From the NCBI RefSeq assembly GCF_008711175.1, contig NZ_VWNF01000011.1, positions 310,001 through 374,000 of the forward strand: 64,000 nucleotides of DNA. The letters run 5' to 3'. Both the position numbers and the translations under genes were made by a program. Source of the stretch: Nesterenkonia ebinurensis (lineage in GTDB: Bacteria > Actinomycetota > Actinomycetes > Actinomycetales > Micrococcaceae). Under the pieces are notes generated by a model, which did not search any database, had not been told where the DNA came from, and saw only the letters and a list, made by a program, of their open reading frames with translations. This document shows, piece after piece, positions 23,499 to 31,092 of the stretch; positions within the stretch are counted from its first letter, which is position 1, and every line of letters begins with the position of its first letter.

Positions 23499-24803
23499 AT
23501 GAGAAAACATGGATTTCTGCCGAAAACGCTGGCCGGGGCTGCCATCGCGGCTTTTGCGCTGACCGGCTGCCGTGATGACGGCGGCGGAGGCGGCAACGGA
23601 GAGGACGACGCCGCCGGCTCCGGTCCTGGGGTCAGCTCAGATCCCTGCCCCGATGCTGTCAATGAGGAGAACGGATGCATCACCTTGGGGATCATCACCG
23701 ACTTGACTGATACTTTCTCGGCAGTGGCAGTGCCGGTCACCGAGGCTCAGGAGGCTTTCTGGCAGCGGGTCAACGAGGAAGGCGGTATAGGCGGGTTCGA
23801 TGTGCAGTTGGTCATTGCCGACGGTGAGTATGACCCGCAGACCACTTCTCAGCGGTACCAGGAGATGCGCAGCGATGTTCTGGCACTGGCCCAGGCTCTG
23901 GGATCATCTCAGGTGATGGCGATCCTGGACGATATGCGCGATGACAATGTCATCGCCGCCCCGGCGTCCTGGAACTCTGCCTGGGACTTCGAGCCGCTGA
24001 TCGTTGAATCCGGTGCGAACTACTGCTTCGAGGCGATGAACGGGGTGGACTGGGCTCTCGGAGAGCGCGGCCCCATCGAGTCCGTGATGGCCATCGGCTA
24101 TCCCACTGATTTCGGCGAGGATGCCGCATACGGTGCCGAAACTGCTGCCGAGGCCAATGCGGTGGAGTTCACCCAGATCACCACCCCTACTGGACAGGAC
24201 AACCAGGCTGAGGCGATCTCCCAGGTGGTGCAGAACGATCCGGATCTGATCGTCATCACTGCCGGACCTACTGAGACCGCCACTATTGTGGCCGGAGCTG
24301 CTGCCGAAGGCTGGCAGGGCACGGCCGTGGGCTCCTCGCCCACCTGGAATCCGGGCCTGCTGCAGTCTGATGCTGCACCGGTCCTGGAGGAGAGGTATTT
24401 CCATGCCTCCCCATGGGGACCCTGGGACTATGAGTCGGCTGGCCATGAAGCTATGCAGGAGGCCCTGGGCGATGTGACCCCTAACTTCGCCTATGTGATG
24501 GGCTGGGCCTGGAGCTACCCGATGCTGGCAGTGCTGGAGCACGCCGCCGAAATGGAGGGCGGGATCACCCGGGAGAATGTGGTGGCCGCTGCTGAGGAGC
24601 TGGAGGAGGTCGACTATGAGGGCATCCTTCCGCCCGAGGCCGGACTGCGTGCCGGTGACCCGAATGAGACCGCCTACCGGGCCAGCGTGATCAATCGGGT
24701 CACCGCCGATGCCCCCGGCGGCACCGAGATGGAGCAGGACCTCACCGTCGGGCCGACTGCTGAGTCCTACGACTACAGCGGTCCCTGCGCCGCTCTGGAC
24801 TGA
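23499..24803 (+). CDS. livK: Substrate-binding lipoprotein of the liv-type transporter
   Basis: 434 aa from ATG 23499 (AAAGGAAAA upstream). A lipoprotein signal ends in ALTGC, so Cys24 should be lipid-anchored outside the membrane; a Gly/Asp-rich linker follows, then a periplasmic-binding-protein type I fold (CITLGIITDLTDTFSAVAVP, MAIGYPTDFGEDAAYGAE). It is larger than classical LivK (about 370 aa) and resembles SBPs grouped with CoA-ligase-containing liv operons. Last gene of the operon; the strong hairpin 24821-24859 follows. Confidence 0.88.
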   Translation: MRKHGFLPKTLAGAAIAAFALTGCRDDGGGGGNGEDDAAGSGPGVSSDPCPDAVNEENGCITLGIITDLTDTFSAVAVPVTEAQEAFWQRVNEEGGIGGFDVQLVIADGEYDPQTTSQRYQEMRSDVLALAQALGSSQVMAILDDMRDDNVIAAPASWNSAWDFEPLIVESGANYCFEAMNGVDWALGERGPIESVMAIGYPTDFGEDAAYGAETAAEANAVEFTQITTPTGQDNQAEAISQVVQNDPDLIVITAGPTETATIVAGAAAEGWQGTAVGSSPTWNPGLLQSDAAPVLEERYFHASPWGPWDYESAGHEAMQEALGDVTPNFAYVMGWAWSYPMLAVLEHAAEMEGGITRENVVAAAEELEEVDYEGILPPEAGLRAGDPNETAYRASVINRVTADAPGGTEMEQDLTVGPTAESYDYSGPCAALD

Positions 24804-24820
24804 CGTATAGCTGAACCACC

Positions 24821-24859
24821 GTGGGGTGGGGCGTCTCCAACCGAGGCGCCCCACCCCAC
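24821..24859. terminator. Strong bidirectional hairpin terminator
   Basis: GTGGGGTGGGGCG (24821-24833) is perfectly complementary to 24847-24859, a 13-bp GC-rich stem with a 13-nt loop between the convergent livK and ABC-2 permease genes. There is no U-tract on either side. Confidence 0.8.
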
Positions 24860-24874
24860 TTCCATGTGCACTGT

Positions 24875-25738
24875 CTAGCGGCTCAGGTTCTTGAACTGGC
24901 GCACGGCAAGGGGGATGAAGATCGCCATGATCACTGCCGGCCAGATGAAAGCCGCCGTCAGCGCGTGGCCGTCAATCCAGTAGGCCGGCTCCAGGTACTC
25001 GATACCCTGGGTCTGGAACAGCTCCCGAATCGCGGTGGCCGTGGAGGAGACAGGGTTCCAGGCTGCGATGGCGCCGAGCCATCCGGGCATCATCTCCGGC
25101 GGGGTGAACACTGAGGAGATGAATCCCAGCGGGAATGCCACGGCGAACAGCATGCCTGCGGTCTCCGTGTTCTTGATGCACAGCCCCAGGAAGATCCCCA
25201 CGAAGATCAGCGCCAGCCGAAGCCAGAGCAGCAGGACGAAGGCCAGCAGCGTGGCACCCAGACTGCCGCCGGAGCGCCAGCCGATCAGCAGCGCGACCGC
25301 TGCGATGATCACCAGGTCCAGACCAGCACGGATCACATCGGAGAGTGCTCGTCCGGTCACCGGGGCGGAGGAGGCCATCGGCATGGACCGGAAGCGGTCC
25401 ATGAAGCCCTTCTCCTTGTTGTGCGTCACAGCGTAGGCGGTGTCCATGAAGCCCAGCGCCATGGTCATGGCGAACATGCCGGGCATCGCGAAGTCCACAT
25501 AGCCCTCACCGGCTCCCTGGCCGGCGACGTCCATGGCGGAGCCGAAGACATAGACGAACATCAGCACCATGACCACGGGGAAGCCGATCTGCCAGGCGAA
25601 GGTCGAAGGCTGCCGGAGCAGATGGGTGAATTCCTGCAGCACAATGGTCCAGCAGTCACGGGCGGCCCACAGCAGCCGTGAGCCGGCACTCTCCGCAGCC
25701 ACCGCCCGGGCAGGTTGAGGTGTTAGCGTGGTTGTCAT
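24875..25738 (-). CDS. ABC-2 type exporter permease (DrrB-like)
   Basis: 287 aa with six membrane segments and the ABC2_membrane pattern: an N-terminal cytoplasmic helix (LLWAARDCWTIVLQEFTHLLRQP), a FVYVFGSAMD segment, GFMDTAYAVTHNKEKGFMDRFR before the central loop, and FISSVFTPPEMMPGWLGAIAAWNP near the end. This matches daunorubicin-resistance-type permeases. Its ATG overlaps the end of the ATPase gene as ATGA. It should export a hydrophobic compound together with that ATPase. Confidence 0.9.
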   Translation of the reverse strand: MTTTLTPQPARAVAAESAGSRLLWAARDCWTIVLQEFTHLLRQPSTFAWQIGFPVVMVLMFVYVFGSAMDVAGQGAGEGYVDFAMPGMFAMTMALGFMDTAYAVTHNKEKGFMDRFRSMPMASSAPVTGRALSDVIRAGLDLVIIAAVALLIGWRSGGSLGATLLAFVLLLWLRLALIFVGIFLGLCIKNTETAGMLFAVAFPLGFISSVFTPPEMMPGWLGAIAAWNPVSSTATAIRELFQTQGIEYLEPAYWIDGHALTAAFIWPAVIMAIFIPLAVRQFKNLSR

Positions 25739-26703
25739 CGGGTCTCCTTAATCGCAGGCTCTGCGGGGGCAGAGGTCAGGTGCAGGAATGCTTCGTCGAG
25801 GGTGGGCCGGCGCAGGCCGATATCGGCCACGTCGATGTCTTGGGCTCTGATCTCGGCGGCCACGGAGGTCAGTGCGGGCACCCCGTCGGACACCGGAACG
25901 CTCAGCCGCACCTCAGCCTCATCAAGGGTCGGCTCTGCACCGAGGACGCGGACCACCAGCTCTTCGAGCCGCTGCAGCTCGGCAGGATGGCTGACCACAA
26001 CCTCCAAGCGCTCATCCCCGATCCTCCTCTTGAGTCCGGCCGGGCTGTCCTCGATGAAGTTTCGGCCCTGGTCGATCACGCTGATTCGGTCGCAGAGCTT
26101 ATCGGCCTCGTCCAAGTAGTGGGTGGTCAGCAGGACGGTGGTTCCCTGGGCGGCCAGATCCCTCACCGCCTCCCAGACCTCCCTGCGGCCAGCTGGGTCC
26201 AGACCGGTGGTGGGCTCATCCAGGAACAGCACCTGGGGCGCCAGGATCATCGAGGCGGCCAGGTCCAGTCGGCGGCGCATGCCGCCGGAGAACTTCTTGG
26301 GCGAGCGGCCGGCAGCCTCGGCGAGCCCGAAGATCTCCAGCAGCTCATCGGCCCGCCGCTGGGCGGCGGTCTTGCCCAGCCGGAAGAGCCTGCCGAACAT
26401 GGTGAGGTTCTGCCGGGCGGTCATCAGGTCGTCGACTGCGGTCTGCTGTCCGGTCAGACCGATGCGGCGGCGCACTTCCCGCGGCTGGCTGCGCACGTCG
26501 AAGCCGGCCACGCTGGCTGTCCCGCCGTCGGCGTCGGTCAAGGTGGTCAGGATCCGCACTGCGGTGGTCTTGCCGGCTCCATTGGGGCCGAGCAGACCGT
26601 GCACAGTGCCACGAGGAACATCGAGGTCCACGCCATCCAGTGCAATCTTGTTCTTGTACCGCTTGACCAGGCCACGGGCCTGGACAGCTGATTGGTTTGT
26701 CAT
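25735..26703 (-). CDS. ABC exporter ATPase (DrrA-like)
   Basis: 322 aa from ATG 26703; the open frame continues upstream but that part would run through the operator region, and the conserved N-terminus ARGLVKRYKNKIALDGVDLDV fits this start. Walker A GPNGAGKTT, signature KKFSGGMRRRLD, Walker B LFLDEPTTGLDP, H-loop LLTTHYLDEAD, plus the C-terminal DrrA-type domain (about 80 residues). Divergent from a TetR gene, which probably represses it through the palindromes between the two starts. Confidence 0.92.
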   Translation of the reverse strand: MTNQSAVQARGLVKRYKNKIALDGVDLDVPRGTVHGLLGPNGAGKTTAVRILTTLTDADGGTASVAGFDVRSQPREVRRRIGLTGQQTAVDDLMTARQNLTMFGRLFRLGKTAAQRRADELLEIFGLAEAAGRSPKKFSGGMRRRLDLAASMILAPQVLFLDEPTTGLDPAGRREVWEAVRDLAAQGTTVLLTTHYLDEADKLCDRISVIDQGRNFIEDSPAGLKRRIGDERLEVVVSHPAELQRLEELVVRVLGAEPTLDEAEVRLSVPVSDGVPALTSVAAEIRAQDIDVADIGLRRPTLDEAFLHLTSAPAEPAIKETR

Positions 26704-26730
26704 GGAAGAGCCTTTCTCAAGTGAGTACAA

Positions 26731-26792
26731 CGTACGCCGTACGGTGCACGCAAAATAGTAGCGTACAGTGTCCGCATTAGACAAGTGCTTGT
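26731..26792. promoter_or_regulatory. Operator candidates between DrrA-like and TetR genes
   Basis: CGTACG-C-CGTACG lies at 26731-26743, preceded by a further GTAC at 26725-26728 so that GTAC recurs every 7 bp; a half copy GCGTAC lies at 26761. ACAAG-TG-CTTGT lies at 26781-26792 just before the TetR ribosome-binding site. Confidence 0.55.
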
Positions 26793-26806
26793 TTCTAGGA
26801 GGTGCC

Positions 26807-27568
26807 GTGAGCGATCAGAATCCGCTGGCCAAGAGCCTTCAGCTGCTCTGGGAGGGGCTGCCCGAACCGGAGAAGGGGCCTAAGCCTAAGCTCCGCCTGG
26901 AGCAGATTGTGGCCGCTGGGATCGATCTGGCGGACGCAGACGGACTGGAGGCCCTGTCCATGCGGCGGTTAGCTGAGAAACTCGGCGTCGGCACTATGTC
27001 GCTCTACCGGTACGTGCCGTCCAAGAATGAGCTGCTGAACCTGATGCTGGACACCGTGGTGGGGCCCTCGCATACCCGGATGACCTCTCCAAGGCTGGGC
27101 TGGCGCGAGTTTCTGGCCATCACTGCGCACGAGGGCCGCCAGCTGTACCTGGCCCATCCGTGGACGCTTCAGGCCAACTGGAGCAGGCCAGTGCTGGGAC
27201 CTAACAGCGTGGCGGACCTGGACCTGTTCATGACCGGGGTGAAGGAGCTGCCGCTGAGTGATCGCGAGAAGATGAACCTGGCCACCGTGCTGGACTCTCA
27301 TGTGATGGGCGCTGTGCGTCAGGAACTGTTGTGGCAAAAGGCAGCAGCAGAGTCCGACATGACTGATGAGGAGTTCTGGACCTACCAGCTGCCCACCCTG
27401 GAACGCGCGATGGAATCAGGCAGGTTCCCCACACTGGCGCAACTCTCCGAGGACACCTTCGACGGCACCAATGAGGAGACCTTCGAGTTCGGCCTGGATC
27501 TCCTCCTCGACGGCGTCGAGGAGGAGATCCAGCGGCGACTGGCCCAGGGAGGAGCGGATTCTGCATAG
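26807..27568 (+). CDS. TetR family regulator of the DrrAB-like exporter
   Basis: 253 aa from GTG 26807, which has AGGAGGTG just upstream; the ATG at 26768 is in frame but lies in the operator region. A 35-residue Pro/Lys-rich extension precedes the HTH (SMRRLAEKLGVGTMSLYRYVPSKNELL). The C-terminal domain is the long TetR_C type found in regulators of drug exporters. Divergent from the ATPase gene. It ends at the TAG that also forms part of the -10 of the GNAT gene. Confidence 0.9.
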   Translation: MSDQNPLAKSLQLLWEGLPEPEKGPKPKLRLEQIVAAGIDLADADGLEALSMRRLAEKLGVGTMSLYRYVPSKNELLNLMLDTVVGPSHTRMTSPRLGWREFLAITAHEGRQLYLAHPWTLQANWSRPVLGPNSVADLDLFMTGVKELPLSDREKMNLATVLDSHVMGAVRQELLWQKAAAESDMTDEEFWTYQLPTLERAMESGRFPTLAQLSEDTFDGTNEETFEFGLDLLLDGVEEEIQRRLAQGGADSA

Positions 27569-27571
27569 GCT
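27566..27571 (+). promoter_or_regulatory. Leaderless -10 box (TAGGCT) of GNAT gene 27578
   Basis: TAGGCT, AGGTAT (6 nt), ATG 27578. The box overlaps the stop codon of the TetR gene. Confidence 0.55.
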
Positions 27572-27577
27572 AGGTAT

Positions 27578-28168
27578 ATGACCGACCGCTCCACGGTGAC
27601 CACTACGACCCTGCAGATGCTTCAGCCACCGGAGGGTGCGCCGCGGCCGGTGCCGCGGGATTTCCGGATTGACCGCACCACCTCAGTCACCCCGGAGTAC
27701 GCTCGGTTCCTCTACGGCCTGGTCGGCGGGCCGTGGTACTGGATCGACCGGCTCACCTGGACGCGGCCGGTATGGGAGGAAGAGCTGTCATACCCCGGCA
27801 CCGAGTTCTACATTCCCTACCGCGACGGTGTGCCGCAGGGGTTCGTGCACATCCAGCCACGAGTGGTGGAGGGGAAGGTTGAAACGGAGATCCGCTACTT
27901 CGGCCTGGTGGAGGAGGCGATCGGCCAAGGGCTTGGAGGAGCCCTGCTGGAGCGCGGCATTCAGGCGGCGTGGACGGTCCCAGAGAGGTTCCCGGAGCTG
28001 CCCGAGGTGCGCCGGGTGTGGGTGTACACCTGTTCTCTGGACGGGCCGACTGCGCTGGCCAACTACCAGGCGCGCGGCTTCGAGATCATCACCACCGAGG
28101 ACGAGCAGAAGGTCCTGCCGCCGCAACCTCTGGGTCCCTGGCGCTCCACCACCGGCCTGCACTGGTGA
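27578..28168 (+). CDS. GNAT family N-acetyltransferase
   Basis: 196 aa. The GNAT core is in the second half: TEIRYFGLVEEAIGQGLGGALLERGIQ carries the acetyl-CoA pyrophosphate loop (QGLGGA, variant of QxxGxG/A), then VWVYTCSLDGPTALANYQARGFEI is the strand 5/helix 4 pattern with Asn-Tyr-Gln. The N-terminal 70 residues are unusual and Trp-rich (GGPWYWIDRLTW). Substrate unknown. It appears to have its own leaderless promoter within the end of the TetR gene. Confidence 0.85.
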   Translation: MTDRSTVTTTTLQMLQPPEGAPRPVPRDFRIDRTTSVTPEYARFLYGLVGGPWYWIDRLTWTRPVWEEELSYPGTEFYIPYRDGVPQGFVHIQPRVVEGKVETEIRYFGLVEEAIGQGLGGALLERGIQAAWTVPERFPELPEVRRVWVYTCSLDGPTALANYQARGFEIITTEDEQKVLPPQPLGPWRSTTGLHW

Positions 28169-28185
28169 TCGAATGACGATCGGGG

Positions 28186-29097
28186 CTAGGGAGCGACTTC
28201 CAACTCGTTCAGCTCGCTCTCAAGGTTGAGCCGGGCCTGCGCTTCCCACAGCCGGCGCCCGGTGACGGTACGGAACAGCCTGGGCGCCTCCAGCAGGCGG
28301 CGCAGCACCCGGGCGCGGCCTGCGGCGAACTGTTCCTCCGGAACATGCGCATAGTCCGCACGGACTTGCTGCACATACCGCTGATACTCTTCCGGCTCAC
28401 GGCCCAGCACTTCCAGGTCCGCATCGGTGAGCACATAGCCGGCGACGTCGTCTTCCTCAGGTGAGTGCGTGGCGGTGAGCCGGACCAGCCGGGCCACCTC
28501 CGCCACTTCCTGGTCAGGCATCAACCCATCGAGCTGCAGTTCGGCCAGCTGGGCGGAGTCCTCCTCATCCTGACCGGCGACCCCGTGGTAGACGGCGTCG
28601 TGGAACCACCCGGCCAGCAGCGCTGAAGACCTCAGCTCATCAGGCAGCTCCCCGGAACGCTCCAGGACACCGGCGATTCTGAGCACCGACGCCAGATGCG
28701 GCAGCCCATGATAGTGCCGGTGGGACTCGGACCAGCGCGCCAGCAGGTCCTCCCCTATCGGCATCCAGGTTTGTTGGGCGGTCTCGTGCCCTAATCTCTC
28801 CCATCTTCGCAGCAGTCCGGAATGCAGTTTCTCCGGGCGTTCCCGCAGCTTCACCCGCAGCCCGGATGCTGCCAGAATGCGCGCCAGATCATGACCGCTG
28901 ACCGGCACTGCGCCCAGCGCAACCAGGTCCTCGTACCGGTGGGCCGGCACATCGTAGTGGTCCCGGTCGAAGGCCCGGCGGCTGATCCCGGTCGCAGCGG
29001 CAAACTGGTGCAGTTCCACCAGCGAAGCATCTGAGACCAGGTGCGAGAACACCGTCCCATGCGCCGGCCACACCGCCGGATCGATGTAGATGGTCAT
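28186..29097 (-). CDS. DUF4031-HD phosphohydrolase fusion protein
   Basis: 303 aa from ATG 29097. Residues 1-85 are a DUF4031 domain (TIYIDPAVWPAHGTVFSHLVSD ... FDRDHYDVPAHRYEDL, in short PAVWPAHG and HYDVP). Residues 110-300 are an HD-superfamily metal-dependent phosphohydrolase: RHYHGLPHL, the HD pair in AGWFHDAVYHG, EEDSAQ and TATHSPEEDD. Together they suggest a nucleotide-acting enzyme; the fusion is common in actinobacteria but uncharacterised to my knowledge. The ATG overlaps the stop of the upstream small gene (ATGA), so translation is coupled. Confidence 0.8.
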   Translation of the reverse strand: MTIYIDPAVWPAHGTVFSHLVSDASLVELHQFAAATGISRRAFDRDHYDVPAHRYEDLVALGAVPVSGHDLARILAASGLRVKLRERPEKLHSGLLRRWERLGHETAQQTWMPIGEDLLARWSESHRHYHGLPHLASVLRIAGVLERSGELPDELRSSALLAGWFHDAVYHGVAGQDEEDSAQLAELQLDGLMPDQEVAEVARLVRLTATHSPEEDDVAGYVLTDADLEVLGREPEEYQRYVQQVRADYAHVPEEQFAAGRARVLRRLLEAPRLFRTVTGRRLWEAQARLNLESELNELEVAP

Positions 29098-29306
29098 TGT
29101 TTGGGCTGGTTGGTCCGGAGGCCCCACTGGACATCTGCGGTGTCGCCGAAGAGCTCAAACCACTGCGTGCCGTCCAGCTCCACGCGCGGCCGTTCAACGG
29201 CAGCGCCCAGTTCGACGACGCGCTCCGACGCTGCCTCGAGATCCTCACTGAACAGGTACGTCATACGCCTCCGGAGCAGTGACGATCCGGATCCCTGCGG
29301 GCTCAC
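29094..29306 (-). CDS. Short VOC-like protein fragment, coupled gene
   Basis: 70 aa from GTG 29306, which overlaps the antitoxin stop (GTGA); its own stop overlaps the DUF4031-HD start (ATGA). TYLFSEDLEAASERVVELGAAVERPRVELD followed by WFELFGDTADVQWGLRTN resembles the last half of a VOC domain. It may be a degraded gene that has kept its coupling overlaps. It does not look like a ParE/RelE toxin, although it sits where a toxin gene is expected. Confidence 0.45.
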   Translation of the reverse strand: MSPQGSGSSLLRRRMTYLFSEDLEAASERVVELGAAVERPRVELDGTQWFELFGDTADVQWGLRTNQPKQ

Positions 29307-29599
29307 GCTACTTGGCGTTCGCGCTCTCGCTCGAGCCGCTTCGGCTCGAATCGGCTCCGCACTTCCTCCACACTCAATCCACGGGACTGGTCTGACTCAA
29401 GGCCTTCGCCAGCCGGAATTGCCACTTCGTTCAGGAAACGGACAAACTCTTCGGAAGGTACCAACTGGTCAACGTCAGCGAAGACATCCCGAACACTGAG
29501 ATTGACCGCCTCGTCCAGGGAGCCGAACTGTCCATCAGCGATCACCTGTTCCAGGGCGTGCACCGCCTCATCACTGAGTGTCACGGTGACCTGTCGCAT
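29303..29599 (-). CDS. ParD/CopG-like ribbon-helix-helix antitoxin, apparently orphan
   Basis: 98 aa from ATG 29599 (AAAGGAG upstream). MRQVTVTLSDEAVHALEQVI is an RHH strand-helix; GQFGSLDEAVNLSVRDVF the second helix, as in ParD. The C-terminus (SVEEVRSRFEPKRLERERE) is charged and probably disordered. ParD proteins bind their own promoter and neutralise a ParE toxin encoded downstream; the coupled downstream gene here is not a recognisable toxin. Confidence 0.75.
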   Translation of the reverse strand: MRQVTVTLSDEAVHALEQVIADGQFGSLDEAVNLSVRDVFADVDQLVPSEEFVRFLNEVAIPAGEGLESDQSRGLSVEEVRSRFEPKRLERERERQVA

Positions 29600-29621
29600 G
29601 GAACTTCTCCTTTCGGACGGT

Positions 29622-29870
29622 GTCTTCAGTCTACTCGACGGGGACGGCATGAGTGAGGCACTCAAGGAACTTCAGCGCGTAGTTCGTCCTGGCGGACTCG
29701 TAGAGATCGGCGTATGGGGCAGCACTCGGGAAGCGGACTGGGCTGGTACTGGCGATCGATATTTCCGTCATCGCACCGATGAGAGTCTGCGCCTCTTACT
29801 GGAGCACCATCTGGGAACTGTTGAAGCTTTCGAAATTTGGAGCTGGCTCCCCAACGGAAGCCACTACCAG
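29622..29870 (+). pseudogene. C-terminal fragment of a class I methyltransferase
   Basis: The plus frame reads FSLLDGDGMSEALKELQRV, VRPGGLVEIGVWG and ends GTVEAFEIWSWLPNGSHYQ; this is motif V-VI and the final strand of a SAM-dependent methyltransferase (LxRVLRPGG). The SAM-binding N-terminal half is missing and the frame upstream is unrelated sequence antisense to the RHH gene. Downstream the frame degenerates. A relic. Confidence 0.6.
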
Positions 29871-29907
29871 TGCCGATCTTGCCAGGTCCATCGCAAGGCT
29901 CGGCGCT

Positions 29908-30315
29908 CTACCGGAGCAGACCGACGCCAAGCACCCCCAGCCCTGCGACGAGAAAAACGACCCCAGCCCACAGCAGGATAATGAACCCATTGGGCTGAGT
30001 GCGCTCCCTGCCTATGGCCGAGAGGAAGAAGCCAGCAGGCATGAGGATCGCTGAGATCAGCACTCCGGTGCGGGCCAGCCAGCCTGCCAACCCGGTGAGC
30101 CCAGTGGTCTCAGTGAGCAGCAGACACACCAGTCCCAAAGTGATCAGCACCCCGGCATGGGCGTGCCCGGCCCGGTAGAAGCAGCGCTGGAACTCAGTGG
30201 CAGGCACCTCCCCTCGGACAACCTTGGTCAGGAAATATCCACCAGTGGTCACGGTGATAGCAGCCAGTACGACGACGCCGGCAGTGGTCTGTGCGGAATC
30301 AGAGAGTTCAAACAT
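29908..30315 (-). CDS. Hypothetical four-TM membrane protein
   Basis: 135 aa from ATG 30315, preceded by GGAGGAG. Four hydrophobic segments (TTAGVVVLAAITVTTGGYFL, ITLGLVCLLLTETTGL, GVLISAILMPAGFFLSAIG, ILLWAGVVFLVAGLGVLGVGLL) and a conserved-looking FQRCFYRAGHAHAGVL loop with two His, reminiscent of haem- or metal-binding membrane proteins. No family assigned with confidence. Divergent from a TetR gene with overlapping palindromes between them, so it is probably that regulator's target. Confidence 0.7.
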   Translation of the reverse strand: MFELSDSAQTTAGVVVLAAITVTTGGYFLTKVVRGEVPATEFQRCFYRAGHAHAGVLITLGLVCLLLTETTGLTGLAGWLARTGVLISAILMPAGFFLSAIGRERTQPNGFIILLWAGVVFLVAGLGVLGVGLLR

Positions 30316-30348
30316 GGGCTCCTCCGGAGAAGACAAATAATCTGACAC

Positions 30349-30378
30349 TGTTATATAACACTGTTACGTAACAGTGTT
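30349..30378. promoter_or_regulatory. Two overlapping perfect palindromes (TetR operator)
   Basis: TGTTATATAACA (30349-30360) overlaps by four bases a perfect 22-bp palindrome centred on ACGT (30357-30378, half-site AACACTGTTAC). They lie between divergent starts 30315 and 30397. Confidence 0.8.
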
Positions 30379-30384
30379 CAAGGG

Positions 30385-30390
30385 TAATCT
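30385..30390 (+). promoter_or_regulatory. Leaderless -10 box (TAATCT) of TetR gene 30397
   Basis: TAATCT, TCCCTT (6 nt), ATG 30397. The 22-bp palindrome ends 6 bp upstream, covering the spacer and -35 region. Confidence 0.6.
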
Positions 30391-30396
30391 TCCCTT

Positions 30397-30948
30397 ATGC
30401 CCCGACCACGGACCTATGACGAGAACTTGCGGCAGAAACTGCTGGAGGCGGCGGCGTCGACCATCGTCTCTCAGGGTGAGCAGTCCATGTCCCTGCGCGT
30501 ACTGGCCGCTGAGGCTGGCACCACGACCTCGGCGGTCTATTCGCTCTTCGGGGACAAGGAGGCACTGGTGGTTGCCGTCGCCAAGGAAGGATTCCGGCGC
30601 TTCGCCCAAGCCCTGGAGAAAGTGCCCCGGACCGAGGATCCCTGGGGAGATTTGCTGACCCTCGGCGTGGCTTACCGGGAGTATGCCTTGGCCGAGCCGC
30701 ACTTCTACCGAGTAATGTTCAGCAGACCTCGGCATGAGGAAGCTCCAGGGGAGAACAACACCTTCGGGGCGCTTCTGAATGCGGTCCAACGTGCTACTGG
30801 GCTGGATTCTGAGACTGCACAGCCGGAGGCGTTGCGACTCTGGGCACTCGCCCACGGTCTGGTCAGCCTAGAACTCAATGGGCTGATTCCCGGCAGTGCA
30901 GCCGAGCGGAAACAGGGCTACATCGCAGCGCTGCGCACCTCCACCTGA
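30397..30948 (+). CDS. TetR/AcrR family transcriptional regulator
   Basis: 183 aa. HTH: EAAASTIVSQGEQSMSLRVLAAEAG then TTTSAVYSLFGDKEALVVAV; C-terminal WHG-like ligand domain (YREYALAEPHFYRVMFSRP). Transcription is probably leaderless and autorepressed through the palindromes at 30349-30378, which also cover the divergent four-TM protein gene. Confidence 0.9.
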   Translation: MPRPRTYDENLRQKLLEAAASTIVSQGEQSMSLRVLAAEAGTTTSAVYSLFGDKEALVVAVAKEGFRRFAQALEKVPRTEDPWGDLLTLGVAYREYALAEPHFYRVMFSRPRHEEAPGENNTFGALLNAVQRATGLDSETAQPEALRLWALAHGLVSLELNGLIPGSAAERKQGYIAALRTST

Positions 30949-31092
30949 GCACCCCCTTGACTTCACCATTTGTTCAACCCTGAGGGTGGGTTTCAGCTGC
31001 AGCAGGACGGAGGGTTCCCGGAGCCTTCCCGGAGCAATCCGGTTCCACACTGGGCAGCGTCAGATTCATCATACTGATCGGAGGAACAGATC

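Noticed and set aside
29094-29599. Complete ParDE toxin-antitoxin system
   Set aside because: The gene coupled to the RHH antitoxin lacks ParE/RelE features and looks like part of a VOC domain.
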